A DNA stretch of 64,000 nucleotides from Streptomyces sp. A 4/2 (lineage in GTDB: Bacteria; Actinomycetota; Actinomycetes; Streptomycetales; Streptomycetaceae), in assembly GCF_940670765.1 (NCBI RefSeq), contig NZ_CALNVW010000023.1, positions 1-64,000 of the forward strand, read 5' to 3'. A program made the translations under genes and the position numbers. Positions 54,235-63,762 of this stretch are shown here, piece by piece (position 1 is the first letter of the stretch; each line of letters starts with the position of its first letter). The notes beneath the pieces are model-generated. The model was not told where the DNA came from, did not search any database, and worked only from the letters and a program-made list of their open reading frames with translations.

Positions 54235-55518
54235 GTGCCGTCGATCGACGTCGTCGTAGCCCGGGAAATCCTGGACTCCCGAGGTAACCCCACGGTCGAG
54301 GTCGAGGTCGGCCTCGACGACGGCAGCACGGGTCGTGCTGCAGTTCCGTCCGGTGCTTCCACCGGTGCGTTCGAGGCCATCGAGCTTCGCGACGGTGACC
54401 CGAACCGTTACCAGGGCAAGGGCGTCGAGAAGGCCGTCCTCGCCGTCATCGAGCAGATCGGCCCGGAGCTCGTCGGCTACGACGCCACCGAGCAGCGGCT
54501 GATCGACCAGGCGATGTTCGACCTGGACGCCACCGAGAACAAGGGCTCGCTCGGCGCCAACGCCATCCTCGGCGTCTCGCTCGCCGTGGCGCACGCCGCC
54601 TCCGAGGCCTCGGACCTCCCGCTCTTCCGCTACCTGGGCGGCCCGAACGCGCACCTGCTGCCCGTTCCGATGATGAACATCCTGAACGGTGGGTCGCACG
54701 CCGACTCCAACGTGGACATCCAGGAATTCATGATCGCCCCGATCGGTGCGGAGTCCTTCTCCGAGGCCCTGCGCTGGGGCGCCGAGGTCTACCACACCCT
54801 CAAGAAGGTCCTGAAGACCAAGGGTCTGTCGACCGGCCTCGGTGACGAGGGCGGCTTCGCGCCGAACCTGGAGTCGAACCGCGCCGCCCTCGACCTCATC
54901 CTCGAGGCCATCAAGGAAGCCGGTTACGCCCCGGGCAAGGACATCGCGCTCGCGCTGGACGTCGCCGCCTCCGAGTTCTACAAGGACGGCACGTACGAGT
55001 TCGAGGGCAAGTCCCGCTCGGCCGCCGAGATGACCGAGTACTACGAGGAGCTCGTCGCCTCGTACCCGCTGGTCTCCATCGAGGACCCGCTCTTCGAGGA
55101 CGACTGGGCCGGCTGGAACGTCCTCACCGAGAAGCTGGGCTCCAAGATCCAGATCGTCGGCGACGACCTCTTCGTCACCAACCCGGAGCGCCTGGCCCGT
55201 GGCATCGAGGAGAACTCGGCCAACGCCCTGCTCGTCAAGGTCAACCAGATCGGTTCGCTGACCGAGACCCTGGACGCCGTCGAGCTGGCCCAGCGCAACG
55301 GCTTCAAGTGCATGATGTCCCACCGCTCCGGCGAGACCGAGGACGTCACCATCGCCGACCTGGCCGTCGCCACCAACTGCGGCCAGATCAAGACCGGCGC
55401 CCCGGCCCGCTCCGAGCGCGTCGCCAAGTACAACCAGCTCCTGCGCATCGAGGAGATCCTGGACGACGCCGCGGTGTACGCGGGCCGTTCGGCATTCCCG
55501 CGCTTCCGCTCCAGCTGA
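54235..55518 (+). CDS. eno: enolase
   Basis: A 427-residue phosphopyruvate hydratase, converting 2-phosphoglycerate to phosphoenolpyruvate. Conserved motifs: SRGNPTVEVEV, GSGAST-type SGASTGAFEA (about 38-47), the metal ligands in DVAASEF, SIEDPLFEDDW and DDLFVTNP, the catalytic Lys in LLVKVNQIG, and the signature SHRSGETEDVTIADLAV. GTG 54235 is chosen because of the AAGGAG before it and the canonical PSIDVV start. A core glycolytic gene. Confidence 0.98.
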   Translation: MPSIDVVVAREILDSRGNPTVEVEVGLDDGSTGRAAVPSGASTGAFEAIELRDGDPNRYQGKGVEKAVLAVIEQIGPELVGYDATEQRLIDQAMFDLDATENKGSLGANAILGVSLAVAHAASEASDLPLFRYLGGPNAHLLPVPMMNILNGGSHADSNVDIQEFMIAPIGAESFSEALRWGAEVYHTLKKVLKTKGLSTGLGDEGGFAPNLESNRAALDLILEAIKEAGYAPGKDIALALDVAASEFYKDGTYEFEGKSRSAAEMTEYYEELVASYPLVSIEDPLFEDDWAGWNVLTEKLGSKIQIVGDDLFVTNPERLARGIEENSANALLVKVNQIGSLTETLDAVELAQRNGFKCMMSHRSGETEDVTIADLAVATNCGQIKTGAPARSERVAKYNQLLRIEEILDDAAVYAGRSAFPRFRSS

Positions 55519-55597
55519 TCCGCTCCCGCCTCCGTCCGTCCTCGCACCCGGTCCCGTACCGTGTCCGGGGACGGACGTGCGTACACGGGGAGGCGGC

Positions 55598-56074
55598 ATG
55601 GCAGGGAACCGGGACCGGTTCTCCACCGCGACCAGACTGAAGGCACTCGGCGAGCAGACCGCGGCCCGCGTCTACCGCTCCCAGTCGAAGCGCCAGGCGC
55701 GCAGGCCCCGGCTCACCGGCCGGGCGGCGGTCCTGCTGATGGTGCTCTGCACGCTGGTGGTGGCCCTGGCGTATCCGATGCGGCAGTACGTGTCGCAGCG
55801 CAACGACATCGCCGACCAGCGACGTCAGGTGCATGACGCGAAGGCCAGGGTGGAGGAGCTGCGGGACGAGAAGGCCCGGCTCCAGGACGACGCGTACGTG
55901 GAGCGGCTGGCCCGCGAGCAACTGCACTACGTGCGGCCGGGGGAGACGAGCTACATCGTCGTCGACCCCGACTCCCGCACGCAGCGCCCCGAGAAGCAGG
56001 GGGCGGCCGACCGGCCCTGGTACGCGAACCTGTGGGACGGCGTGGACAGCGCCGACCACGACAAGACGCACTAG
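55598..56074 (+). CDS. FtsB/DivIC-like septum formation initiator
   Basis: A 158-residue single-pass membrane protein: basic N-terminus (~45 residues), transmembrane segment (about 48-66), then a coiled coil (QRNDIADQRRQVHDAKARVEELRDEKARLQDDAYVERLAREQLHYVRPGET), the FtsB signature. It joins FtsL and FtsQ in the division complex. The position after enolase is conserved in actinobacteria. ATG 55598 has GGGAGGCGGC upstream. Confidence 0.92.
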   Translation: MAGNRDRFSTATRLKALGEQTAARVYRSQSKRQARRPRLTGRAAVLLMVLCTLVVALAYPMRQYVSQRNDIADQRRQVHDAKARVEELRDEKARLQDDAYVERLAREQLHYVRPGETSYIVVDPDSRTQRPEKQGAADRPWYANLWDGVDSADHDKTH

Positions 56075-56197
56075 TGCACGACCGATCAGATTCAGATACC
56101 GACCGATGAGTTCCTGGCCGATCCGTTCATGGCCGATCCGTTCATGACCGTTCGGTTCACGACCCACGAGTGACAGCCACTCAGATCCAAGGCAGGC

Positions 56198-56731
56198 ATG
56201 GAAACGCCCCCTCCGCAGACCGACCGCACCGAGCCCACCGACGCGGACATCGCCGCGTTCAAGGAGCAGCTCGGCCGCCCGCCCCGCGGGCTGCGCGCCA
56301 TCGCACACCGCTGCCCGTGCGGCAACCCGGACGTCGTCGAGACCGCCCCGCGTCTGGAGGACGGCACTCCGTTCCCGACGACGTACTACCTGACGTGCCC
56401 GCGTGCGGCTTCCGCGATCGGCACGCTGGAGGCGAACGGGGTCATGAAGGAGATGACCGAGCGGCTCGGTACGGACCCCGAACTGGCCGCCGCGTACCGG
56501 GCGGCGCACGAGGACTACATTGCACGGCGTGACGCGATCGAGGTCCTGGAGGGCTTCCCCAGCGCGGGCGGCATGCCGGACCGGGTGAAGTGTCTGCACG
56601 TGCTCGTCGGGCACTCGCTGGCCGCCGGGCCGGGCGTGAACCCGCTCGGGGACGAGGCGATCGAGATGCTGCCGGAGTGGTGGCGCAAGGGGCCGTGCGT
56701 GTCGCCGTGCGGCGGGCCGGGCGAGGGCTGA
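56198..56731 (+). CDS. DUF501 family protein
   Basis: A 177-residue protein. The motifs LGRPPRGLRAIAHRCPCGNPDVVETAPRL, TTYYLTCPRA and VKCLHVLVGHSLAAGPGVNPLGDEA are characteristic of DUF501, whose Cys pairs and His suggest metal binding. The function is unknown. The gene lies between the FtsB-like and Ppx/GppA genes in most actinobacteria. Confidence 0.93.
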   Translation: METPPPQTDRTEPTDADIAAFKEQLGRPPRGLRAIAHRCPCGNPDVVETAPRLEDGTPFPTTYYLTCPRAASAIGTLEANGVMKEMTERLGTDPELAAAYRAAHEDYIARRDAIEVLEGFPSAGGMPDRVKCLHVLVGHSLAAGPGVNPLGDEAIEMLPEWWRKGPCVSPCGGPGEG

Positions 56732-56759
56732 GCGTTTCGTTCGGGGGCTCCGCCCCGGG

Positions 56760-56824
56760 CCCCCGCTCCTCAATCGCCGGAGGGGCTTGAATCCGGACCC
56801 CCGCTCCTCAATTGCCGGAGGGGC
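56760..56824. repeat. two copies of a dispersed Streptomyces hairpin repeat
   Basis: CCCCCGCTCCTCAAT(C/T)GCCGGAGGGGC occurs at 56760-56786 and 56798-56824. The ends can pair (CCCC..GGGG), and similar sequences are scattered between genes across streptomycete genomes. The second copy ends 17 bp before the Ppx start. Likely termination or a mobile repeat. Confidence 0.75.
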
Positions 56825-56841
56825 CAGATGCAGGAGTACTC

Positions 56842-57759
56842 ATGACTCGCGTTGCCGCCATCGACTGCGGTACCAACTCGATCCGTCTGCTCATCGCCGA
56901 CGCCGACCCCGCCACCGGTGAACTCGTCGATCTCGACCGGCGGATGACCATCGTCCGGCTCGGTCAGGACGTCGACCGGACCGGGCGCCTCGCGCCCGAG
57001 GCGCTGGAGCGGACCTTCGCCGCCTGCAAGGAGTACGCCGAGGCCATCAAGGCCCACGGGGCGAAGCATCTCCGCTTCGTCGCCACCTCCGCCTCCCGGG
57101 ACGCCGAGAACCGCGACGCCTTCGTGAGCGGGGTGCTGGACATCCTCGGTGTCGAGCCCGAGGTGATCACCGGTGACCAGGAGGCCGAGTTCTCCTTCAC
57201 CGGGGCCACCAAGGAGCTGACAGGGCAGGGCGGGGAATACCTGGTGGTGGACATCGGGGGCGGCTCGACCGAGTTCGTCGTCGGTGGTGAACACGTCAGT
57301 GCCGCCCGGTCGGTGGACATCGGCTGCGTACGGCTGACCGAACGTCACGTCCGGCACGACCCGCCGACCCTCGGGGAGATCACCGCGGTCCGCGCCGACA
57401 TCGCCGACGCGCTCGACCTGGCCGCGGAGACCGTCCCGCTGACGGGCGACCGTACGCTCGTCGGCCTCGCCGGATCGGTGACCACGATCGCCGCCATCGC
57501 GCTGGGCCTCGACACGTACGGCTCCTCGGCGATCCACCACTCGCGGATCACCGCCGGGCAGGTCGCCGAGGTCGCCGGTTCGCTGCTCTCGGCGACCCAC
57601 GAGGAGCGCGCGGCGATCCCCGTGATGCATCCCGGGCGGGTCGACGTGATCGTGGCGGGGGCGATGATCCTGCACGCCGTCATGCAGCGCACGGGGGCCT
57701 CGGAAGTGGTCGTCAGCGAGCACGACATCCTCGACGGGATCGCCTGGTCGCTCACCTGA
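56842..57759 (+). CDS. Ppx/GppA family exopolyphosphatase
   Basis: A 305-residue protein from ATG 56842 (MTRVAAIDCGTNSIRLLIAD). ASKHA-fold signatures: DCGTNSIRLL (8-17), TSASRDAENR, the phosphate-binding VVDIGGGSTEF (about 135-145), and GLAGSVTTIAAI (about 210-221). It hydrolyses polyphosphate or (p)ppGpp; short Ppx of this kind lacks the C-terminal domains of the E. coli enzyme. Adjacent genes for FtsB-like and DUF501 proteins are the conserved actinobacterial set. Confidence 0.93.
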   Translation: MTRVAAIDCGTNSIRLLIADADPATGELVDLDRRMTIVRLGQDVDRTGRLAPEALERTFAACKEYAEAIKAHGAKHLRFVATSASRDAENRDAFVSGVLDILGVEPEVITGDQEAEFSFTGATKELTGQGGEYLVVDIGGGSTEFVVGGEHVSAARSVDIGCVRLTERHVRHDPPTLGEITAVRADIADALDLAAETVPLTGDRTLVGLAGSVTTIAAIALGLDTYGSSAIHHSRITAGQVAEVAGSLLSATHEERAAIPVMHPGRVDVIVAGAMILHAVMQRTGASEVVVSEHDILDGIAWSLT

Positions 57760-57801
57760 ACGACCCCTGGAGGCAGTCCGGTCGGTCCTCCGCGGGAAAG
57801 T

Positions 57802-57819
57802 TCGTGAAGTTCTTCACAA
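57802..57819. promoter_or_regulatory. Rex-type operator upstream of the NDH-2 gene
   Basis: TCGTGAAGTTCTTCACAA differs from the Rex consensus TTGTGAA-N4-TTCACAA at one base. It lies about 310 bp before the NDH-2 start. Rex senses the NADH/NAD+ ratio and represses respiratory genes, including ndh-type genes, in Streptomyces. The distance implies a long leader or an upstream promoter. Confidence 0.65.
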
Positions 57820-58126
57820 GGAATTGGCGCCTGTCGGCCGAAGATCCGGGGCCGTTGGTCCTTATCGGGGGCCCACAGGTCCCGGTTCTGCGCATTACGG
57901 GCAGTGTCGTGGGTGTTGCGGGCGGGTGAAATCCGGCAGTGGTCCACTCGGCTCAGCCCAGTGATTACCAGCTCAGCAGGGGTGAACAACGTTCATTCCG
58001 GGGCAGTGGTTCCCTCGCGGGAGGATGATCTCCGTCACGTGGGCCGCGCAGTGTAGCAGAGGCGCCCGAGGACCTTGTGAAGGGGCGCACGAGGTACCCC
58101 CCTCCTGGAGGTGGATACTCGTTGCC
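57820..58126. other. leader region of the NDH-2 gene
   Basis: About 300 bp without a gene between the Rex-like site and the NDH-2 start. It must hold promoter elements and a leader. GGAGGTGGAT precedes the start codon. I see no known riboswitch. Confidence 0.4.
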
Positions 58127-59509
58127 ATGAGCACCACGGAGCGTCCCAGGATCCTCGTAGTTGGAGGCGGGTACGTAGGCCTGTACGCAGCTCGACGCAT
58201 TCTCAAGAAGATGCGCTACGGCGAAGCGACCGTCACGGTCGTGGACCCGCGCTCGTACATGACGTACCAGCCCTTCCTCCCCGAAGCTGCTGCCGGCAGC
58301 ATCTCGCCTCGGCATGTCGTCGTCCCGCTGCGACGCGTGCTGCCCAAGGCTGAGGTTCTCACCGGCCGAGTCACCACGATCGACCAGGACCGCAAGGTCG
58401 CCACGGTCGCGCCGCTCGTCGGCGAGGCCTACGAGCTGCCCTTCGACTACCTGATCATCGCGCTCGGCGCGGTCTCCCGTACCTTCCCGATCCCCGGCCT
58501 CGCCGAGCAGGGCATCGGTATGAAGGGTGTCGAGGAGGCCATCGGCCTGCGCAACCACGTCCTGGAGCAGCTCGACAAGGCTGACTCGACGACCGACGAG
58601 GACGTCCGCCGCAAGGCGCTCACGTTCGTCTTCGTCGGCGGTGGCTTCGCGGGTGCGGAGACCATCGGCGAGGTCGAGGACATGGCCAGGGACGCCGCCA
58701 AGTACTACACCAACGTCAAGCGCGAGGACATGCGCTTCGTGCTGGTCGACGTGGCCGACAAGATCCTTCCCGAGGTCGGGCCGAAGCTCGGCGCGTACGG
58801 CAAGGAGCACCTGGAGTCCCGCGGTGTCGAGGTCTACCTCAAGACCGGCATGGACTCCTGCGTCGACGGCCATGTGGTCCTGAACAACGGCCTCGAGGTC
58901 GACGCCAACACCCTCGTGTGGACCGCGGGCGTCAAGCCGAACCCGGTACTGGCCCGCTACGGCCTGCCGCTCGGTCCCCGTGGCCACGTGGACACCTCCG
59001 AGAAGCTCCAGGTGCAGGGCACGGACTACATCTGGGCCGCGGGCGACAACGCCCAGGTGCCGGACATGGTCGGCCGCAAGGCCGGCAACCCGAACGCCTG
59101 GTGCCCGCCGAACGCCCAGCACGCGCTGCGTCAGGCCAAGGTCCTCGGTGACAACGTCATCTCCGGGATGCGCGGCTTCCCGCAGGGCACCTACGAGCAC
59201 GCCAACAAGGGTGCGGTGGCGGGCCTCGGCCTGCACAAGGGTGTCGCGATGATCGTCGTCGGCAAGATGAAGATCAAGGTCAAGGGCCGTCTCGCCTGGT
59301 ACATGCACCGTGGCTACCACGGCCTCGCGGTGCCGACCTGGAACCGCAAGATCCGCGTCGTCGCCGACTGGACGCTCGCGATGTTCCTCAAGCGCGAGGT
59401 GGTCTCGCTCGGCGCCATGGAGACTCCCCGCGAGGAGTTCTACGAGGCGGCCAAGCCGGCCCCCCGTCCGGCCGCGGTTCCGGCCGAGACCGAGAAGGCC
59501 AAGGCCTGA
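58127..59509 (+). CDS. ndh: type II NADH dehydrogenase (NAD(P)/FAD-dependent oxidoreductase)
   Basis: A 460-residue flavoprotein of the NDH-2 family. FAD-binding GGGYVGLYAA (about 13-22), NAD-binding FVGGGFAGAETIGEVEDM (about 166-183), and the FAD-contact motif AAGDNAQVPD (about 304-313). It passes electrons from NADH to menaquinone without pumping protons. ATG 58127. A C-terminal amphipathic region (GYHGLAVPTWNRKIRVVADWTLAMFLKR) fits membrane attachment. Confidence 0.92.
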   Translation: MSTTERPRILVVGGGYVGLYAARRILKKMRYGEATVTVVDPRSYMTYQPFLPEAAAGSISPRHVVVPLRRVLPKAEVLTGRVTTIDQDRKVATVAPLVGEAYELPFDYLIIALGAVSRTFPIPGLAEQGIGMKGVEEAIGLRNHVLEQLDKADSTTDEDVRRKALTFVFVGGGFAGAETIGEVEDMARDAAKYYTNVKREDMRFVLVDVADKILPEVGPKLGAYGKEHLESRGVEVYLKTGMDSCVDGHVVLNNGLEVDANTLVWTAGVKPNPVLARYGLPLGPRGHVDTSEKLQVQGTDYIWAAGDNAQVPDMVGRKAGNPNAWCPPNAQHALRQAKVLGDNVISGMRGFPQGTYEHANKGAVAGLGLHKGVAMIVVGKMKIKVKGRLAWYMHRGYHGLAVPTWNRKIRVVADWTLAMFLKREVVSLGAMETPREEFYEAAKPAPRPAAVPAETEKAKA

Positions 59510-59539
59510 CCGGGCAGCACCAGCACGTCAGTTCATGCC

Positions 59540-59581
59540 CGAAGGGGCCGTTCGCCATCCGTGGTGCGAGCGGCCCCTTCG
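59540..59581 (+). terminator. terminator after ndh
   Basis: CGAAGGGGCCG pairs with CGGCCCCTTCG across a 20-base loop, 30 bp after the stop codon. A likely intrinsic terminator without a strong T run. Confidence 0.7.
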
Positions 59582-59713
59582 GCATTCCCGGACAGATATA
59601 CATGTATCGACCATGGATTTTACGGTCCCGTTACGTGGTATTGGGACTGTGACGGCACGTGTGCGTTGTTTACCAACTGCTGAGCCTTTTCCATCTGTAC
59701 GGAGGTGTGCGCC

Positions 59714-61021
59714 ATGGCCGACGCCGCGCTGCGGCTGACCACTCTTGCCGAGGAGCTGCTGGGAGCCCCGCTCCCGGTCCGTATCCGGGCCTGGGACGGC
59801 AGCGAGTCCGGGCCCCCGGGGACACCCGTCCTGGTGATCCGTCACCGCCGGGCCCTCAGGCGGCTGTTGTGGAAGCCGGGAGAGCTGGGACTCGCCCGTG
59901 CCTGGGTGGCCGGTGAGATCGACGTGGACGGTGATCTGTACGCCGCGCTCGGGCTGCTGGCCGGACTGATCTGGGAGCGCGGCGACGACGAGGCGGACAC
60001 CAAGAAGGCCCGCCACCCGCTGCTCGACCCGAAACTGCGGGCCGCCGCCCGGGGGCTGCTGGACATCGGCGGGCTGCTTCCCCCGCCGCCCCCGCCGCCC
60101 GAGGAGATCCGCAACCGCCGCGGCACGATCCACACCAAGCGCCGCGACAAGCAGGCCATCAGCCACCACTACGACGTGGGCAACGACTTCTACGAGCTGG
60201 TGCTCGGGCCCTCGATGGTCTACTCCTGCGCCTACTGGGACGAGGACTCCACCCTGGAGACCGCCCAGCGCGACAAGCTCGACCTGGTCTGCCGCAAACT
60301 GGCGCTCAAGGAAGGCATGCGGCTGCTCGACGTCGGCTGCGGCTGGGGCTCGATGGCCATCCACGCGGCCCGCGAGTACGGCGTACAGGTCACCGGTGTC
60401 ACCCTCTCCCGCGAGCAGGCGGCGTACGCGCGCAAGCGCATCGCCGAGGAGGGCCTGACCGACCGGATCGAGATCCGCGTCCAGGACTACCGGGACGTCA
60501 GGGACGGCCCCTACGACGCGATTTCGTCCATCGGGATGGCCGAGCACGTCGGCTCGGTGCGCTACCGGGAGTACGCGGACGACGTCTTCGCCCTGCTGAA
60601 GCCGGGCGGACGGCTGCTCAACCACCAGATCGCCCGCCGCCCCGAGGCGGACGAATCGGCCTACGAGATCGACGAGTTCATCGACGCGTACGTCTTCCCG
60701 GACGGGGAGCTCGCGCCGCTCGGCCGCACCGTGTCGATCCTGGAGGAGGCGGGCTTCGAGGCCCGTGACGTCGAGACCCTCCGCGAGCACTACGCGCTGA
60801 CCCTGCGCGAGTGGGTGGCCAGGCTGGAGGCGAACTGGCAGGAGGCGGTCCGGCTGACGAGTCCGGGCCGGGCCAGGGTCTGGCGGCTGTACATGGCGGC
60901 CTCGGCGCTCGCCTTCGAGCACAACCGGATCGGCGTCAACCAGGTGCTGGCCGTGAAGACCCCGGAGAGCGGGGCCTCCGGGCTGCCGCGCCGGGCGCGT
61001 GACTGGCGCCGGACGCACTGA
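59714..61021 (+). CDS. cyclopropane-fatty-acyl-phospholipid synthase family methyltransferase
   Basis: A 435-residue SAM-dependent methyltransferase of the Cfa family. The N-terminal ~130 residues form the lipid-binding part; then SHHYDVGNDFYELVLGPSMVYSCAYW (about 152-177), the SAM-binding LLDVGCGWGSMAIHAA (about 207-222), and SIGMAEHVG (about 274-282). It adds a methylene or methyl group to unsaturated acyl chains. ATG 59714 has ACGGAGGTG upstream. Confidence 0.9.
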   Translation: MADAALRLTTLAEELLGAPLPVRIRAWDGSESGPPGTPVLVIRHRRALRRLLWKPGELGLARAWVAGEIDVDGDLYAALGLLAGLIWERGDDEADTKKARHPLLDPKLRAAARGLLDIGGLLPPPPPPPEEIRNRRGTIHTKRRDKQAISHHYDVGNDFYELVLGPSMVYSCAYWDEDSTLETAQRDKLDLVCRKLALKEGMRLLDVGCGWGSMAIHAAREYGVQVTGVTLSREQAAYARKRIAEEGLTDRIEIRVQDYRDVRDGPYDAISSIGMAEHVGSVRYREYADDVFALLKPGGRLLNHQIARRPEADESAYEIDEFIDAYVFPDGELAPLGRTVSILEEAGFEARDVETLREHYALTLREWVARLEANWQEAVRLTSPGRARVWRLYMAASALAFEHNRIGVNQVLAVKTPESGASGLPRRARDWRRTH

Positions 61022-61094
61022 CGTACCGCTGTCGGCCCGTCGCTGATCCGCGGGGGACCCGACCCCCGGGGACGGCCGCGGGCGGGCGTACGGC

Positions 61095-61136
61095 GGGGAG
61101 GCCCCGGGACATCGAAACTGTCCCGGGGCCTCCCCG
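61095..61136. terminator. bidirectional terminator
   Basis: GGGGAGGCCCCGGGACA pairs with TGTCCCGGGGCCTCCCC across a short loop, between the convergent methyltransferase and ABC permease genes. A strong stem, likely serving both. Confidence 0.85.
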
Positions 61137-61159
61137 TCCGTGTACCCCCTGACGGAGGG

Positions 61160-63688
61160 CTACTCGGTCTTGATCGCCGTCAGCATGTTCAGCCGGGCGG
61201 CGCTGCGGGCCGGCCAGAGCGAGGCCAGCACCCCGACGAACGCCGCGAGCAGCAGGAAGATGCCGATCCGGCCCCACGGCATGACCAGGACGTAGTGCGG
61301 GATGCTCGACCTGATGGTCTGGCCGATCGCCCAGGCCAGGAACGAACCCAGCACGATCCCGACGACCGCGCCGAAGACCGAGATCACCACGGCCTCCAGC
61401 CGGATCATCCGCTTCACCTTGGCCCGGTCCAGGCCGATCGCCCGGAGCATCCCGATCTCCTGCTGGCGCTCGAAGACCGACATCGCCAGGGTGTTGACGA
61501 CCCCGAGCACCGCGATGATCAGGGCCATCGCGAGCAGCCCGTACATGATGTTCAGCGCCGTGTTGATCATGCCGCCGAACGCGTTGCGGATGTCCTTCTG
61601 GTCCATGACCGAGATGGCGGGGTTGTCGCCCATCGCGTTCACCAGGGACTGCTCGGCCGCCTTGCTGCTGCCGCCGTCCGTCTTGACGAAGATCTCGCGG
61701 ATCTCGGGCTTCTTCTCGTGCGGGGTCACCACCGTGGTGGAGGCCAGCACGTCGGAGACGAACTGGTTGTCCTCGAAGACCGCGCCGACGGTCAGTTCGC
61801 CCTTCTTCTCGTCCAGGTACGTCACCGGCAGCTTGCTGCCGGGCTTCCAGTGGTGCCTGTCGGCCGTCTTCTGCGCGATCGCGACCTCGCCCTTGCCGAG
61901 CGTGGCCAGCGAGCCGGAGACCGTCCTGACGTTCAGCACCTGCTGGACGGCGCCGGGAGCGACACCGGAGACCGAGAGGCCTTCGCCGCCCAGGATCAGC
62001 TGGGTGCCGATGTGCGGCGAGACCGCGGTGACGCCCTTCGCGTGGTCCAGCGCGGTGACCGTGGAGGGGGCCAGCGGCATGCCGTTCGCCATCTGGACCA
62101 TGTAGTCGGCCTTGATGTTGTCCGTGGTCACCCGGTCCACGGCCTGGCTCATCGTGGCGCCGAGCACCGAGAGCCCGGTGACCAGGGTGAGCCCGATCGC
62201 GAGGGCGGACGCGGTGGCGCCGGTGCGGCGCGGGTTACGGACCGCGTTCTGGCCCGCCAGCTTCCCGGACACCCCGAACAGCCGGTTCAGCAGCGGCCGT
62301 ACGAGGGCGATGACCGGCCGGGACAGCAGCGGGATCAGCACGATCACGCCGATCAGGGCCAGGAAGGCACCGGCCGCGATCATCATCCGGCCGTCGGAAC
62401 CGGCCGCCGCGCCCGCCACGATCACGGCCGCGCCGAGCAGGGTGATGACGCCGCCGATGACGTTCCGCACCACCAGGGACTTGGTCGACGCGGGCAGGTG
62501 CGCACTGCCCATCGCGGCCACCGGCGGGATCCTCGCGGCCCGGCGGGCGGGCAGCCAGGCGGCGAGCATCGTGATCAGTACGCCGACCAGCAGCGCGGCC
62601 AGCGCGGTGGTGGGCGCCACGATCAGCGGACCGCCCGGCACCTTCGCACCGAACGCGCCCATCGCGGAGCGCAGTCCGACGGCCAGCCCGATGCCCAGCC
62701 CGAAGCCGACCGCGGACGCCACCAGACCGACCACCAGGGCCTCGGCGAGCACCGACCGGGTGACCTGCTTGCGGGAGGCGCCGACCGCGCGCAGCAGCGC
62801 CAGCTCCTTGGTGCGCTGGGCGACCAGCATGGTGAAGGTGTTGGAGATCAGGAAGATCCCGACGAAGAGGGCGACTCCGGCGAAGGCGAGGAGCATCTGG
62901 TTGAGCCCCGACATGCCCTTCTCGATCTGCTTGGCCTGGTCGTCGGCGAGCTGCTTGCCGGTCTGCGCGGTGGCGTTCTCCGGCAGCAGCGGCCTCACCT
63001 GGGAGAGGAGCTGCGTGGCGGACGTACCGGACGCGGCGGAGATGTTGACGTCCTGGAAGTAGCCGGGCTCCAGATAGAGCTTCTGCGCCACGGCCGTGTC
63101 GAAGAGGACCAGGCTGCCGCCCGCGCTGACCGCGCCGTCCTCGGTGGTGAAGACACCGGAGAGGGTGTACTTCTGCACCGGCCCGTTGGTCGCCACCCGC
63201 ACGGTGTCGCCGACGTGGTACTTGCCCTTGTCCGCGGTGTCCTGGTCGAGGGCGATCTGACCGTTCTTCACCGGGCCCGAGCCGTCGGTGAAGGTGTACT
63301 GGGCGTCCTTGCCCTGCGGTCCGGGTGCGAAGTTCCCGCCGGAGTTGGACCAGCCGTTGCCGATCAGCTTGCCGTTCCGGTCGGCGACCCCGGCGAATCC
63401 GGAGACCCGGCCGGTGGCCGAGGTGACCCCGTCCAGCCGCCCTATCTTCTCCAGGGCCGCCGCGCTGACGCCGGGGTTCTGCTTGCTGCCGTGGTCCTGG
63501 CGGTAGGAGGTGACGGCGACGGCGGTCTTGTCGTAGCTCTTCGCCGACTGGTTGCGGAAGGCGTGGCCGAGGGTGTCGGTGAAGACCAGGGTGCCGGAGA
63601 CGAAGGCCACGCCGAGCATCACGGCGAGTACGGTCATCAGCAGCCTGGCCTTGTGCGCGAGCACGTTGCGCAAGGCGGTACGGAACAT
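61160..63688 (-). CDS. ABC transporter permease (FtsX/MacB type)
   Basis: An 842-residue permease with two FtsX repeats. Membrane segment at about 18-38 (LLMTVLAVMLGVAFVSGTLVF), a large extracytoplasmic MacB-like domain, three membrane segments at about 265-380, a central pair at about 415-460, a second soluble domain, and three C-terminal segments ending TAIKTE. It likely exports peptides, lipids or antibiotics with the downstream-encoded (partly outside) ATPase at 63763. Confidence 0.9.
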   Translation of the reverse strand: MFRTALRNVLAHKARLLMTVLAVMLGVAFVSGTLVFTDTLGHAFRNQSAKSYDKTAVAVTSYRQDHGSKQNPGVSAAALEKIGRLDGVTSATGRVSGFAGVADRNGKLIGNGWSNSGGNFAPGPQGKDAQYTFTDGSGPVKNGQIALDQDTADKGKYHVGDTVRVATNGPVQKYTLSGVFTTEDGAVSAGGSLVLFDTAVAQKLYLEPGYFQDVNISAASGTSATQLLSQVRPLLPENATAQTGKQLADDQAKQIEKGMSGLNQMLLAFAGVALFVGIFLISNTFTMLVAQRTKELALLRAVGASRKQVTRSVLAEALVVGLVASAVGFGLGIGLAVGLRSAMGAFGAKVPGGPLIVAPTTALAALLVGVLITMLAAWLPARRAARIPPVAAMGSAHLPASTKSLVVRNVIGGVITLLGAAVIVAGAAAGSDGRMMIAAGAFLALIGVIVLIPLLSRPVIALVRPLLNRLFGVSGKLAGQNAVRNPRRTGATASALAIGLTLVTGLSVLGATMSQAVDRVTTDNIKADYMVQMANGMPLAPSTVTALDHAKGVTAVSPHIGTQLILGGEGLSVSGVAPGAVQQVLNVRTVSGSLATLGKGEVAIAQKTADRHHWKPGSKLPVTYLDEKKGELTVGAVFEDNQFVSDVLASTTVVTPHEKKPEIREIFVKTDGGSSKAAEQSLVNAMGDNPAISVMDQKDIRNAFGGMINTALNIMYGLLAMALIIAVLGVVNTLAMSVFERQQEIGMLRAIGLDRAKVKRMIRLEAVVISVFGAVVGIVLGSFLAWAIGQTIRSSIPHYVLVMPWGRIGIFLLLAAFVGVLASLWPARSAARLNMLTAIKTE

Positions 63689-63762
63689 GGTGTGTCAGTC
63701 CTGAGGTGAGGAGCCGGCGGGGTGGGGCAGGGCCGAGCGGGGTCGGCGGGTGCGGTCCGGTG

